59,227 bases of DNA from Clostridiales bacterium (GCA_004555915.1 SFJM01000015.1:1-59227), one strand, 5' to 3'; counted from the stretch's first letter, positions 34,427-44,211 are shown. A program made the numbers and translations. The notes: a model not told the origin generated them from the letters alone.

Positions 34427-35263
34427 TTAATTCAGATACTGGTCGACCAGCCACTGGCAGCGTTTGCCGGTGCTGTCAGACAGTGCACCGTAGTATACTG
34501 CCGTATATCCGGTACCACCTACCCAGTCCGCAGCCCGCTCATCTGCCGTGGCATCCCGCTGTGCAATCCAGACAGTTTCCGACTCCTTCAATGCCTCAAA
34601 AGCACTGTTGGAAAGCTCCGATTTGATATCCTGATAAATCTCATTGAGCAGGGAATCCCAGTGCTGGTAATTGTCATAAGACAGCTGACTCAAATCCGCC
34701 TGATTGCGTGCCTTCTGGTCAATAGCATCCATTTCTGTCCAAAGTCCGTCAATCCGGGCCTGATATTCCGCACGCAGAATAGCATGCCGGTCATTTGACA
34801 CATTGATCTCTGTCTCCGATGTGGTGACAGGTGTTTCAACCTTCGGTTCACCGGTTTCCACAGTTTCTGTATCGGTGGAAGTCTGCGGTATTTCCGTCTG
34901 TCCCACAGACGTGGTATCCTGCTGTGCCAGTGCCGCTTCTTTGTTCTGGCTGCTGACCTTCAGGAAAGTCGCGGAAACGATCCCCACAATCAGAACCGCT
35001 GCCACACAACAGATCAGGGCAATCCGAATGCCATTCCCCTTTCCCGCCGGCGGCTCCGGCTGTGCAGGAAACGGCTGTGTATCCCGAACCTCCTGTATGG
35101 TATCCTGCTCCGCTGCCGGCTGCCCGCACATGGGACAGAATACAGCTGCGTCACGCATTGCCGCACCACAGTGCGGACAGGTCTTCTGCTTTGCCTTTGT
35201 ACCGCATTCTGGACAGAATACCGCCTCCGGCTTCAGTGTCTGACCGCAATTGGGACATTTCAT
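34427..35263 (-). CDS. Double zinc-ribbon membrane protein with LprI/DUF1311-like extracellular domain
   Basis: A 278-residue protein. Residues 1-50 contain two zinc ribbons (CPNCG...CPECG and CPHCG...CPMCG), then an acidic-proline linker, one membrane helix (about 78-100), a Thr/Glu-rich spacer and a C-terminal helical domain (165-278) whose NQADLSQLSYDNYQHWD and LKESETVWIAQRDATAD lines resemble DUF1311/LprI lysozyme-inhibitor domains. This suggests a sensor or envelope-protection protein, but no function is proved. It follows recR by 22 bases. Confidence 0.65.
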   Translation of the reverse strand: MKCPNCGQTLKPEAVFCPECGTKAKQKTCPHCGAAMRDAAVFCPMCGQPAAEQDTIQEVRDTQPFPAQPEPPAGKGNGIRIALICCVAAVLIVGIVSATFLKVSSQNKEAALAQQDTTSVGQTEIPQTSTDTETVETGEPKVETPVTTSETEINVSNDRHAILRAEYQARIDGLWTEMDAIDQKARNQADLSQLSYDNYQHWDSLLNEIYQDIKSELSNSAFEALKESETVWIAQRDATADERAADWVGGTGYTAVYYGALSDSTGKRCQWLVDQYLN

Positions 35264-35285
35264 CTTGTTTCCCCTCCCTGCATGG

Positions 35286-35888
35286 TTACCGGATATTCTG
35301 TCTGCCGTTCAGGGCACGCATCAGCGTCACCTCATCAATGTATTCCAGCTGTCCGCCCACCGGAATGCCGTAAGCCAGACGGGTGACACGGATGTTGAAC
35401 GGCTTGAGCAGACGTGCCAGATACATGGCAGTGGCTTCACCCTCCGTATCCGGATTGGTTGCCAGAATGATTTCCTCCACATCCTCCTCTGCCACACGAT
35501 GCAGCAGCTCCCGGATGTGCAGGTCATCCGGTCCTACATGGTTCAGCGGTGAAATGGTACCGTGCAGCACATGGTACAGCCCCCGGTATTCCCTTGTTTT
35601 CTCAAATGCCAGTACATCCTTCGGGTCAGCCACGACGCAGATCGTAGACGGATCCCGGGTGTCATCCGCACAGATAGGGCAAAGTTCCTCATCCGTCAGG
35701 TTCTGGCATTTCGGACACAGGTGAATGGTCTGCTTGGCAGCGGTAATCGCCTGTGCCAGCCGGTCCGCATCCTCCTTCGGCAGATTTAACACATGGAACG
35801 CCAGACGCTGTGCCGTTTTACGGCCGATACCCGGCAGCTTGGCAAATTCGTCAATCAGCGTTTCCACCGATGGTGCAAAATATTTCAT
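35286..35888 (-). CDS. recR: Recombination protein RecR
   Basis: A 200-residue protein with the helix-hairpin-helix (FAKLPGIGRKTAQRLAFH), the four-Cys zinc finger (CPKCQNLTDEELCPIC) and the Toprim domain (ICVVADPKDVLAFE, ATNPDTEGEATAMYLA). With RecO and RecF it loads RecA on gapped DNA. ATG 35888 fits better than TTG 35894. It is the last of dnaX-ybaB-recR, a conserved bacterial order. Confidence 0.96.
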   Translation of the reverse strand: MKYFAPSVETLIDEFAKLPGIGRKTAQRLAFHVLNLPKEDADRLAQAITAAKQTIHLCPKCQNLTDEELCPICADDTRDPSTICVVADPKDVLAFEKTREYRGLYHVLHGTISPLNHVGPDDLHIRELLHRVAEEDVEEIILATNPDTEGEATAMYLARLLKPFNIRVTRLAYGIPVGGQLEYIDEVTLMRALNGRQNIR

Positions 35889-35894
35889 GGACAA

Positions 35895-36260
35895 TTAAAA
35901 CAGTCCCGGCATTCCGCCGCCGGTTGCCTGACGCATAATGGATGCGCTCTCCTCATCCGCCTGTTTCAGTGCCTGATTGACTGCGGTGACAATCAGATCC
36001 TCCAGCATTTCGATATCGTCCGGGTCTACAACCTCCGGATTCAGCTTCAGGCTGAGCAGCTGGTTGGAGCCCTTGACAACAGCGGTTACCGCGCCGCCGC
36101 CGGAGGTTGCGGTATATTCCTTGTTGCCCAGCTCCTCCTGTGCCTTGACCATTTCCTCCTGCATTTTCTGTGCCTTTTTAATCATGGCATTCATGTTCAT
36201 GCCGCCCATGCCACCCATGCCGGCACCGCCTCTGCCATATCCGCCAAACTTTCTAGCCAT
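35895..36260 (-). CDS. YbaB/EbfC nucleoid-associated protein
   Basis: A 121-residue DNA-binding protein: a Gly/Met-rich N-terminus (GMGGMGGMNMN), the long helix KKAQKMQEEMVKAQEELGN, then the YbaB sheet VVKGSNQLLSLKLNPEVVD. It binds DNA as a dimer and is thought to help nucleoid organisation. It lies between dnaX and recR, six bases before the recR ATG. Confidence 0.94.
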   Translation of the reverse strand: MARKFGGYGRGGAGMGGMGGMNMNAMIKKAQKMQEEMVKAQEELGNKEYTATSGGGAVTAVVKGSNQLLSLKLNPEVVDPDDIEMLEDLIVTAVNQALKQADEESASIMRQATGGGMPGLF

Positions 36261-36276
36261 TGTACTATTCCTCCTG

Positions 36277-37905
36277 TTAATCGTTAATCTCTAATGTGAT
36301 ATCCAGTTCGCCGGCCCTGCGGATGATATCATCCACGGGATTTGCTTTCGTGGAAAGCGTTCCGACGCTGCTTTCTTCCATTACCTTGACACGGTACGCC
36401 TGCCCTGTCACCTGCTGCACTGCCCTGGACAATGCGTCCTTCACTTTTGTTTCATTGCACAGCTCATAGGTAAACGGGTCCTCACAGACCACATACAAAT
36501 CCTTGCCGTGCAGGATACCCTTGGCAAACGTCAGCTGGGCAAAGGTGCTCATGGGCAGCAGCTTTTTGGCCGCAAGCGTGATGTCATTCCACTGCGGGCT
36601 GCATTCCAGCCGTTTCGGCTGTGCCGGCTCCGGTTTTTTCTGCGGCGCCGCGTCAAAGGGCGGCATATCCCCATCATCCGGCGGCGGCGCGTCCTGATCG
36701 GAGGGAAATCCGTCGTCATCCTGCTGCGACGCAGGTGCGGGAGCCGCTGCCGGAACCACACCATGGGCCAGCTTTTCCTCCAGCGCATCCATACGGCCGC
36801 TGAGGGTGTCATAATCCTCCGCCTGCAGACGGCACAGCCGAACCATGCACAGCTCCGCTTCAATCCGCCGGTTTGCCGCCCGTGGCATGCGGATCAGCGC
36901 CTCCTGCAGGATGCCGGTATAGGCCAGCAGCCGGGAGGCGGGGACCTGTTCACACAGCTGTGCAACCGTCTGCGGAGAATATGCCGGCGACAGCAGGGCG
37001 GAAACATCGCCCTTGCTGGTGTGCACCAGCAGCATGTCGCGGATCAGGCCCAGCAGCTGGTCCAGGACGGCACCCAGCTCCCGTCCCGCCGTATAGCTCT
37101 CTCCCAGCTGCGCGATTGCCGCGGTCAGATCGCCCTGTAAAATATGCCGCATCAGCTCCACAGCGGTATCGCCCGCCAGAATGCCTACACCGGATGCCAC
37201 AAGCTCCTCATCAATCGGCCCGCTGCTGCCCGCCGCGGCACGGTCCAGAATGGACAGCGCATCACGCAGGGCACCGTCTGCCAGACGGGCAATCATACGT
37301 GCGCCGCCATCGGTCAGCGGAATCCGTTCCTCTTCCGCGATTTCCAGCAGCCGCTGCGCAATGTCATGGGGGGCAATGCGGCGGAAGTCAAACCGCTGGC
37401 AGCGGGACAGGATGGTAGCGGGAACCTTGTTGATTTCCGTGGTTGCCAGAATAAACAGCACATGCTCCGGCGGTTCCTCCAGTGTCTTGAGCAGCGCATT
37501 GAAGGCACCCTGAGACAGCATGTGCACCTCGTCGATGATGTACACGCGTTTTTTCACGCTGGCCGGCGTATACCGCACCTCATCCCGGATATCACGGATG
37601 TTGTCCACGCCATTGTTGGATGCCGCGTCGATTTCCACCACGTCCAGCACACTGCCATCCAGAATGCCCCGGCATGCCGGGCATTCCCCGCAGGGATCAC
37701 CGCCCTGCAGATTGGTACAGTTGACCGCCCGTGCCAGGATTTTGGCGCAGGTTGTCTTGCCGGTACCCCGTGTTCCGGTGAACAGATACGCATGGGACAA
37801 ACGTCCGCTTTCCAGCTGTGCACGCAGCGTATCGGTAATATGCCGCTGCCCCACAACATCCGCAAACCGGTTCGGCCGCCATTTGCGGTACAAAGCCTGA
37901 TACAT
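36277..37905 (-). CDS. dnaX: DNA polymerase III subunit gamma/tau
   Basis: A 542-residue clamp-loader ATPase: start MYQALYRKWRPNRFADVVGQ, Walker A GTRGTGKTTCAKI, the zinc module CGECPACRGI, Walker B IIDEVHMLS and sensor 1 LATTEINK, then domain III and a Pro/Asp/Gln-rich linker (residues 410-460) before the tau-type C-terminus. GGGAGGG precedes ATG 37905. It heads the operon with ybaB and recR. No evident frameshift site for a separate gamma form was seen. Confidence 0.96.
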   Translation of the reverse strand: MYQALYRKWRPNRFADVVGQRHITDTLRAQLESGRLSHAYLFTGTRGTGKTTCAKILARAVNCTNLQGGDPCGECPACRGILDGSVLDVVEIDAASNNGVDNIRDIRDEVRYTPASVKKRVYIIDEVHMLSQGAFNALLKTLEEPPEHVLFILATTEINKVPATILSRCQRFDFRRIAPHDIAQRLLEIAEEERIPLTDGGARMIARLADGALRDALSILDRAAAGSSGPIDEELVASGVGILAGDTAVELMRHILQGDLTAAIAQLGESYTAGRELGAVLDQLLGLIRDMLLVHTSKGDVSALLSPAYSPQTVAQLCEQVPASRLLAYTGILQEALIRMPRAANRRIEAELCMVRLCRLQAEDYDTLSGRMDALEEKLAHGVVPAAAPAPASQQDDDGFPSDQDAPPPDDGDMPPFDAAPQKKPEPAQPKRLECSPQWNDITLAAKKLLPMSTFAQLTFAKGILHGKDLYVVCEDPFTYELCNETKVKDALSRAVQQVTGQAYRVKVMEESSVGTLSTKANPVDDIIRRAGELDITLEIND

Positions 37906-37971
37906 GCCTGTCCCTCCCAAACAAAAAAACATTTCTGTCCGCTGCCACGCTCTGTGCAGCGGTACAGAATC

Positions 37972-38003
37972 TGAAAAACGGGCAATCGAAATTGCCCGTT
38001 TCC
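37972..38003 (-). terminator. Terminator of the SRP RNA
   Basis: ACGGGCAAT-TTCG-ATTGCCCGT stem followed by TTTTC on the minus strand, 14 bases past the RNA's 3' stem. Confidence 0.85.
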
Positions 38004-38019
38004 TTGCGACTGTATATTG

Positions 38020-38325
38020 GAAACGATGCTCCGCACGACCGCGCACCGGCCGTTGAACGGGGCGTCATACCTGGTACCCGTGCCGTCCTGCTCAGACTCG
38101 GCATTCCTGCGGCACACAATGGGTTCTGCTTAATGCTGCTCGGTTCCCCGCCTGACATGGTTCACAGTCCACTGTTGCGAAGGACCGAATCTTCATCGCC
38201 CTCCGGCAAAGGTCAAACAATACACGCACCGCCCGCGGGCCGGAATTCACTCCTGCTATAGCGGATTGCAGGTGCAGGACACCGCTGCCGTCCCAGCTAG
38301 CGCAGCCGTGCGGAACATCGTTTTC
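38020..38325 (-). ncRNA. ffs: Signal recognition particle RNA, large Gram-positive type
   Basis: The 5' and 3' ends pair (CGATGTTCCGCACG with CGTGCGGAGCATCG), next to an Alu-domain-like start (CTGCGCTAGCTGGGACGGC). The conserved S-domain sits at about 38130-38165: GTCAGGCGGGGAACCGAGCAGCA, with the GGAA-type tetraloop and symmetric loop bound by Ffh. It is about 300 nt, normal for Clostridia. Position upstream of dnaX is the usual one. The exact ends are approximate. Confidence 0.92.
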
Positions 38326-38337
38326 CAATACAAAAAT

Positions 38338-38366
38338 ATTATACTATATTATGCACAGCAATGCAA
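38338..38366 (-). promoter_or_regulatory. Promoter of the SRP RNA
   Basis: Minus strand TTGCAT (38361-38366), 17 bases, TATAAT (38338-38343). Confidence 0.8.
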
Positions 38367-38381
38367 TCAAATTATTTTATA

Positions 38382-40304
38382 TCAGTCGGAATCTTTTTTC
38401 TCCTCCTCTGCATAGTAATTACATTTCAGCAGCAGATTGCTCACATTGACATATTTCTCCGCCAGCGCATTCATGGCATCCGTGTCCACATCGGCAGAAG
38501 CACCGTCATACATTTCCTTGACAATGCTGCCGTCGCGGTACAGCACTTCCTTCGTCAGCCAGTCACCGCTGGAGAAAATCACATAACCTGGATAGGCTTC
38601 GTCAAAAATATCATTGCCCAGGTAGGACGCATCGGTTTCCATGCCGAACAGATTGAGCACGGTAGGCAGGATGTCCGAGGTGTTGACGGTCTTGTCCACA
38701 ACCTGCGGCTCCAGGCCGTCTGCCCAGATAAAGAACGGTGTTTTTTCCACCAGCAGCTCATTGTCAATGCCGGATTCCTCCCACAGCCTTTCCTTATCCG
38801 TCATGCCGTAGGTGTAGTGGTCGGTAAACGCGATAATCGCGGTATTTTCCAGCTGCCCGTTTGCCTCCAGCTGCTGCATCAGCTCACCGAACATATCATC
38901 CACCAGCTTTGCCTTTGCCTTGAGACAGTCCACTTCCTCATGGCCGGTCATTCCCCTGTATTCCGGGTATTTTTCCAGCGCATAGGCGCTCAGCACATCG
39001 TCATAGGTATAGGGCATATGTGCCGAACGGGTGATGTAAAACGTAAAGAACGGCTGATCTGGATTGTCCCCGCCAAAGAACCGGGAACACAGCGCCTCAT
39101 TTTCAAACATGTAATTCTCATTGAGCAGGACATCATAATCCTGTACATACTCATTATAAAAGCTCACATGCTGCTCATAGCCCATAGCGGGATGCATGAC
39201 ATTGCGGTTGTAGAACATGGCAGCATTGTAATGGAAGGATTCCGCCGAATATCCCGCGTCACGGAACAGGTTCGGCATGCTTTCGCTAAAATCATTGGTG
39301 CAGTACGAGAACGCCAGATTGCCATCAGTGGGCAGGAATACGCCTGTATTGACACAGAATTCCGTATTGAATGTGCGCACGCCGCCATAGCCCGGAGTAT
39401 ACATATTGGTAAAGTTCAGGCCATCCTCCATCAGGGCACAGATATTCGGCGTGGTTTGCTCGTCAATCATCCAGTCGTCCATGCTTTCCAGCAGGATGAG
39501 GATAACATTTTTGCCCTCAAGCACACCGGTCATGTCATTTTCGGTTTTCTCCGGATGGTACTCGTCAAAATATTCGTTGATTTCCTCCGTATTCCGTGCC
39601 AGCTCCGCCTGATATGCCGGCAGGTGCTTATACATGACATGCTTATAAACATCCCGTTCCAGTACCTGGTACACACCACAGATGCGATATACCTTGCGGG
39701 CATCATACATGGTTTCATAAGTACCCTCCAGCGAGGAGGAACGCCGCCATTCCTCCTGTGCGCCCCACAGGTCCTTATCACCGATTTCAAACACCTTTGC
39801 AGGCAGGAAATACAATGCCACACAGCAGAGCAGGCAGACCACCAGACAAATGGTCCGATGATACCACCGGCGTTTGCCCTTCGGCAGCAGCACAATACCG
39901 CCAATGCCGATGGCCAGCATCAGGACAATGGAGATGTAAAAGCCTTTGGTCAGGAAACCGAAAATCGAAGACGCAAATTCCGCGCCATCACCGGCATATG
40001 CCAGATCGGTCAGCCACATCATCTTATTGAAAATCAGATAATAGCCGGACTGTGCCACAGCATAGACCACAAAGACAAAATACACCAGGCCATAGACAAT
40101 CCTTCCCAGCCAGCGCGGGAACAGCCAGACCAGGGCTGTCAGCAGTACCGTCCAGATGGCCGAAAAAATCCATGGAAATATCAGCTCATTGCACACATAA
40201 TGGCGCATAAAGACCTCAATCCCCATAAAAGAAGCCAGCATCCAGGCAATGCTGACGAGCACACGCAGCTTTCCCTGCTTCAGGGATTCTGCCAGTTTCT
40301 GCAT
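38382..40304 (-). CDS. LtaS-family sulfatase, probable phosphoglycerol transferase (copy 2)
   Basis: A 640-residue paralogue of the protein at 8715-10604, sharing YTPGYGGVRTFNTEF, PTDGNLAFSYCTND and AFTDHYTYGMTD with it along the whole length. The first 190 residues form about five membrane helices; the extracellular catalytic domain has the metal Glu in ILILLESMDDW. The start ATG 40304 follows AAGGAG; earlier in-frame starts lack a site. PBP1A is encoded just upstream, separated by a terminator. The substrate polymer is not evident. Confidence 0.82.
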   Translation of the reverse strand: MQKLAESLKQGKLRVLVSIAWMLASFMGIEVFMRHYVCNELIFPWIFSAIWTVLLTALVWLFPRWLGRIVYGLVYFVFVVYAVAQSGYYLIFNKMMWLTDLAYAGDGAEFASSIFGFLTKGFYISIVLMLAIGIGGIVLLPKGKRRWYHRTICLVVCLLCCVALYFLPAKVFEIGDKDLWGAQEEWRRSSSLEGTYETMYDARKVYRICGVYQVLERDVYKHVMYKHLPAYQAELARNTEEINEYFDEYHPEKTENDMTGVLEGKNVILILLESMDDWMIDEQTTPNICALMEDGLNFTNMYTPGYGGVRTFNTEFCVNTGVFLPTDGNLAFSYCTNDFSESMPNLFRDAGYSAESFHYNAAMFYNRNVMHPAMGYEQHVSFYNEYVQDYDVLLNENYMFENEALCSRFFGGDNPDQPFFTFYITRSAHMPYTYDDVLSAYALEKYPEYRGMTGHEEVDCLKAKAKLVDDMFGELMQQLEANGQLENTAIIAFTDHYTYGMTDKERLWEESGIDNELLVEKTPFFIWADGLEPQVVDKTVNTSDILPTVLNLFGMETDASYLGNDIFDEAYPGYVIFSSGDWLTKEVLYRDGSIVKEMYDGASADVDTDAMNALAEKYVNVSNLLLKCNYYAEEEKKDSD

Positions 40305-40331
40305 AAAGGTATCTCCTTCCGTTTCCTGTGA

Positions 40332-40370
40332 AAACCACAAAAGATGCTGCCGGTTATGTACGGCAGCATC
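40332..40370 (-). terminator. Terminator of the PBP1A gene
   Basis: GATGCTGCCG-TACATAAC-CGGCAGCATC stem followed by TTTTGTGGTTTTC on the minus strand. Confidence 0.8.
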
Positions 40371-40389
40371 CCTTGCTGTGATTGTTTTT

Positions 40390-42834
40390 TTATCCGGCAA
40401 TCGCCGTCTGCCACCACGCATAAATCCGGTTGAACATCACGCCAACCTCTGTATTCTCCGGCTCCGTTGTGTCCGGTGTCGTCGGGGTATCCGGGGTTGT
40501 CGGAGTATCCGGCGTGGTATCATCATCCGTAGTGTCATCATCATTTTCATCCGGCTGTGTCGGCTGCGGCTTTGGCTTCGGCTTCGGCTTCGGCGGTGTA
40601 TAATGACCTCTCGGGCTGGTGACACGGTCACCCTCGCCGATCGGGTCATTGTCGCCCTTATAGCAGTAATACTCGTCGGTTACCTCCACATACAGCGGGA
40701 ACAGACGGGTCAGATCCAGCATGGACGCACTGCTGTACCGCCATTTGTGCAGGTTGCAGTCATCCTCCGGCACATCATCCACATAGAACATGCCGGTCTC
40801 AATCCGGCTGCCGCGCACATCGCCGGTGCACGCCCGTACCGGTGCGAGGCCACTGTCCAGACAGTATTCCTCCTCCACAAAGGTACCTTCCTCCGGCTCC
40901 TCAAAGCGTTTGTCCGGTTTATCCTCATGCAGCTCATCCATGACAGCTGACCATGCTTCCACAGCCGGGTTGGGTGACAGATCCGGCAGGCCATACCGTT
41001 CATCGTAGCCAAACCAGCAGACACCCACATAATACGGGGTATAACCCGCAAACCAGCGGTCCTTGTTGTCCGTCGTGGTACCGGTCTTGCCTGCCACATC
41101 AATGCCGTAAATCCGCGCCCGTTTGCCGGTGCCTTCTTCCACCGCATTGGTCAGCAGGTCATTGATATAATACGGTGTGGATTCCGGGTGCTCAAATACC
41201 TGCTGCGGCGTATTGTCCTCATTGGAGAGGATGGTCTCGCCATTGGCATCCACAACCTTTGTATAGCTGATCGCTTCGGAATAGTTTCCATAGTTTGCCA
41301 GCGCGGTATACGCCTGTGTCATCTCTCGGACGGTAGCGCCTTCGGTCAGTGCACCCAGCGCCATCGGCGCATAATTCACATCATCGTTGCCGGACAAGGT
41401 GGTAAAGCCCAGCTTTTCCGTCATGAAATTGTATGCCGCCTGAGGTGTCAGCATCTTGAGCACCTGCACGGCAACGGTGTTGGTGGAATCCGCAACGCCC
41501 TGCATAATGGTTGTCTGTCCGTCATAGCGCCGGTTTTCATTGCGCGGCCATGCGGAGCCATCCAGATTGAATACCGGCATATCGGTTACCACGGAATACG
41601 GGGTAATCAGTTTCTGGTCAATGGCCGGGGCATAAACGCTCAACGGCTTGATGGAGGAACCTGGAGATCGTTTGGACTGGGTGGCACGGTTGAGCACAAG
41701 GCTCTCGGTTTTCTCACCGCGTCCGCCCACAACGCCGCGGATCTGTCCGTTGGTCGGGTCCAGTACCATCATGGCGGATTCCGGACGCATGCCGTTTTCC
41801 GAAATGCTCGGGAAATTGCTGCTGTCCTCATATACCGATTCCATGGTTTCCTGTACATCCATGTCTACGGTGGAATAGATGGACAGGCCGCCGCTGTTCA
41901 CTACCGTACGCGCATAGGTTTCCGAATATCCCAGTTCTTCCTGCAGATCCCTGACAACATCGGAAATAACCATGTCCGTAAAGTAGGAATACGCACGGTT
42001 TTTCTTTTCACCGGATGTATTTTCCTCATACGCCAGCTGTTCCGTTACTGCCGCGTCATATTCGCTCTTGGAAATATAACCCTGGGCATACATTTCGGAA
42101 AGAACCGCCTCCTGGCGTTCCTTTGCATCATCCGGATATTTAAACGGATTATAAGCCGCCGGGTTCTGGGTCAGGCCGGCAACCAGCGCACATTCCGCCA
42201 GATCCAGCTCACTGACCGGCTTGTTGAAGTAGGTCTTTGCCGCCGTCTGCACGCCATATGCATTCTTGCCGAAATAAATGATGTTCATATACAGTTCAAG
42301 GATGGTCTCCTTGCTGTCAACCTTCTTCTCCAGCGTCAGCGCGCGCATGATCTCCGTCACCTTGCGCTTGACGGAATAATCATCATCATCTGTCATGTTT
42401 TTGACCAGCTGCTGGGTGATGGTCGAGCCGCCATAGCTGCTGCCGCTGGGGAGGATCCAGTTCAGCGCCGCACCGACGGTACGTTTCCAGTCCACGCCCT
42501 TGTGCTCATAAAAGCGTTTGTCCTCAATCGCAACAAACGCATCCGCTAAATCGTCCGGTATGTCATCCATATCAACCCATTCGCGGTTTTCCTCGCTGGC
42601 AAGCTTCTGCAGAACCTGCTCATTGCCGCTGTCATCGTTGTAATAAATGACGCTGTTGAATTTCATCGAAAGGCTGCTGACATCCAAATCAGCCTCCGGC
42701 ATAATCACCACATTCAGGTACACAACAAATGCACCGAGACATATTGTCGCCGTTGTCAGCCCGATGAGAAACAGCGTTAGTATGGCAAATCCGACTTTTC
42801 CGGCTCTGCTTTTTTTCCTGCTTTTTCTGGCCAA
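40390..42834 (-). CDS. Class A penicillin-binding protein (PBP1A family)
   Basis: An 814-residue bifunctional murein synthase. After a basic start and one helix (about 14-40) come the GT51 transglycosylase (FVAIEDKRFYEHKGVD with the catalytic Glu, GGSTITQQLVKN) and the transpeptidase with Ser in SPGSSIKPLSVYA, the SxN motif STN and KTG in VAGKTGTTTDNKDRW. The last 90 residues are low-complexity, KPKPKP and then PTTPDTPTT-like, probably crossing the wall. TTG 42834 is the start, eight bases after AGGAGG. The 42835-43057 stretch upstream has no gene. Confidence 0.95.
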   Translation of the reverse strand: MARKSRKKSRAGKVGFAILTLFLIGLTTATICLGAFVVYLNVVIMPEADLDVSSLSMKFNSVIYYNDDSGNEQVLQKLASEENREWVDMDDIPDDLADAFVAIEDKRFYEHKGVDWKRTVGAALNWILPSGSSYGGSTITQQLVKNMTDDDDYSVKRKVTEIMRALTLEKKVDSKETILELYMNIIYFGKNAYGVQTAAKTYFNKPVSELDLAECALVAGLTQNPAAYNPFKYPDDAKERQEAVLSEMYAQGYISKSEYDAAVTEQLAYEENTSGEKKNRAYSYFTDMVISDVVRDLQEELGYSETYARTVVNSGGLSIYSTVDMDVQETMESVYEDSSNFPSISENGMRPESAMMVLDPTNGQIRGVVGGRGEKTESLVLNRATQSKRSPGSSIKPLSVYAPAIDQKLITPYSVVTDMPVFNLDGSAWPRNENRRYDGQTTIMQGVADSTNTVAVQVLKMLTPQAAYNFMTEKLGFTTLSGNDDVNYAPMALGALTEGATVREMTQAYTALANYGNYSEAISYTKVVDANGETILSNEDNTPQQVFEHPESTPYYINDLLTNAVEEGTGKRARIYGIDVAGKTGTTTDNKDRWFAGYTPYYVGVCWFGYDERYGLPDLSPNPAVEAWSAVMDELHEDKPDKRFEEPEEGTFVEEEYCLDSGLAPVRACTGDVRGSRIETGMFYVDDVPEDDCNLHKWRYSSASMLDLTRLFPLYVEVTDEYYCYKGDNDPIGEGDRVTSPRGHYTPPKPKPKPKPQPTQPDENDDDTTDDDTTPDTPTTPDTPTTPDTTEPENTEVGVMFNRIYAWWQTAIAG

Positions 42835-43057
42835 GCCTGTTACCTCCTGCTGTCCTGCGGTAAAATGATTCCATATTCACTGATATTATACCACATTTTG
42901 TCCAAAAATCCATACCTAGTTGGAATCCGTGGTATATTCTTCATAAATTCGGAGAAAATGTAAGAAATAAGCGGTGGATTTTGGGCATTTTTCCACGTTT
43001 CCCTGCCTGAAGTTCACCGTATACACACTTTATTTCTGATAGGAGGCATACAAAACC

Positions 43058-43384
43058 ATGAACCGTACTGTTGCTGTATTATCGCTGTGCTGTATCACGA
43101 TGTTTTCCTTTCTGATATACCAGCAGATTTCCTTCCGCTCAGATTCCGTCCCGGTTTCCGATCCCATTTCCGCCGAGGAGCAGGCAGAACCCCAGCCGCT
43201 GTACCTTGTCCGGGCAGAAAATGGCGTCCTGTGCATTTACCCGTATGGCTCGGACACCGCCGCGGAAGTAACCGATATCCACCTGTCCTCCCTGCGGGAA
43301 TATGACCAGCAGCTGATGAAACAGGGATTTCCCCTGTATTCCGAGGAGGATCTCGCCAGCTTTCTGGAGGATTTCGGCAGCTGA
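43058..43384 (+). CDS. Small exported protein with a BofC C-terminal-like domain
   Basis: A 108-residue protein with an N-terminal membrane anchor (residues 5-22) and a C-terminal domain reading YLVRAENGVLCIY, then EVTDIHLSSLREYD, then GFPLYSEEDLASFLEDFGS. This spacing matches the BofC C-terminal domain, whose B. subtilis member restrains SpoIVB in the intermembrane space. The sequence is short and diverged, so the match is tentative. AGGAGG is 11 bases before the ATG. Confidence 0.6.
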   Translation: MNRTVAVLSLCCITMFSFLIYQQISFRSDSVPVSDPISAEEQAEPQPLYLVRAENGVLCIYPYGSDTAAEVTDIHLSSLREYDQQLMKQGFPLYSEEDLASFLEDFGS

Positions 43385-43388
43385 GGGA

Positions 43389-43429
43389 TAAAAAACGGAG
43401 AGACTGGTTTTGCCATCTCCCCGTTTTTG
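43389..43429. terminator. Bidirectional terminator between convergent genes
   Basis: AAAACGGAGAG / CTCCCCGTTTTT stem with a T tract on each strand. Confidence 0.75.
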
Positions 43430-43443
43430 CCGTGTTTGCCCGG

Positions 43444-44007
43444 TTATCCCACCGGAGCGTCCGTCTGCGGCCGCACGCCGCAGTACCGCAGCAGGTAATC
43501 CTGCTGGCAGCGGTCAAAATACCGTTCCGCCTGTTCCAGACCCTGGAATTCCACCGAGGCGGCCGGCTGTCCGATGACCTGCTGGTCATACCGCAGATAC
43601 CGCACCAGTGCCTTACGGTTTGCCGACGGAATTTCATCCACCGTCAGGCAGGCGCTCCAGAACTCATCCGCACATGCCGTGGACAGCAGCAGCCTCCGTT
43701 CCCCGCCATCGTCCAGATGCACCAGAATCAGCCCCACCGGGCGGCAGCGCACCAGTGTCATGGCCGGCAGCGGCTGGCTGCACAGCAGCACGGTTTCCAC
43801 CGGCAGTCCCTCCGGCGTACAGGTGCGCGGCAGAAAACCGGTATTGTTGGGTGCGCCAATATTGGAATCACTCAGGTGATCCAGGCACAACAGGCCTGTC
43901 GCGCCGTCAAAGGACAGCACCGCCGTACTGCCCATGCTGTTCGCCGTAAAAACCGTGTATTCTTCCCTGCGCATCAGTTCCGGCTGTAAATCATGCCAAA
44001 TATTCAT
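43444..44007 (-). CDS. Degenerate family I inorganic pyrophosphatase-like protein
   Basis: A 187-residue protein aligning with soluble Ppa from GATGLLCLDH through TGFLPRTCTPEGLPVETVLL and TLVRCRPVGLILVHLDDGG. Family catalytic residues are mostly replaced: the K-x-E pair reads VLS, Y-x-x-N-Y-G reads PNNTG, and the DGDPLD triad of aspartates reads EGLPVE. It probably cannot hydrolyse PPi in the usual way. It may be a structural relic or a binding protein. ATG 44007 follows GAGGGAAG; ATG 44070 has no site. The assignment is moderate. Confidence 0.5.
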   Translation of the reverse strand: MNIWHDLQPELMRREEYTVFTANSMGSTAVLSFDGATGLLCLDHLSDSNIGAPNNTGFLPRTCTPEGLPVETVLLCSQPLPAMTLVRCRPVGLILVHLDDGGERRLLLSTACADEFWSACLTVDEIPSANRKALVRYLRYDQQVIGQPAASVEFQGLEQAERYFDRCQQDYLLRYCGVRPQTDAPVG

Positions 44008-44211
44008 GTACTTCCCTCGCTTTGGATCGTTCGGTTTCTTGTCTCTGCTATGATCGCATATACCATGCATGATTCAGAGGTATATGCTGAAATTTCCCCA
44101 GCGTTTTGCTGCTGCAAAGGATTTTCTTACAAAATCTCACGACTTGCGTCGTGGCTGCATCCATTATAGCATAAACCCTTAAAAATGCAAATTTTAAAAT
44201 GCTGCCGGGGC

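Noticed and set aside
38361..40331. 656-residue plus-strand open frame
   Set aside because: Antisense of the second LtaS-like gene, whose motifs are clear on the other strand.
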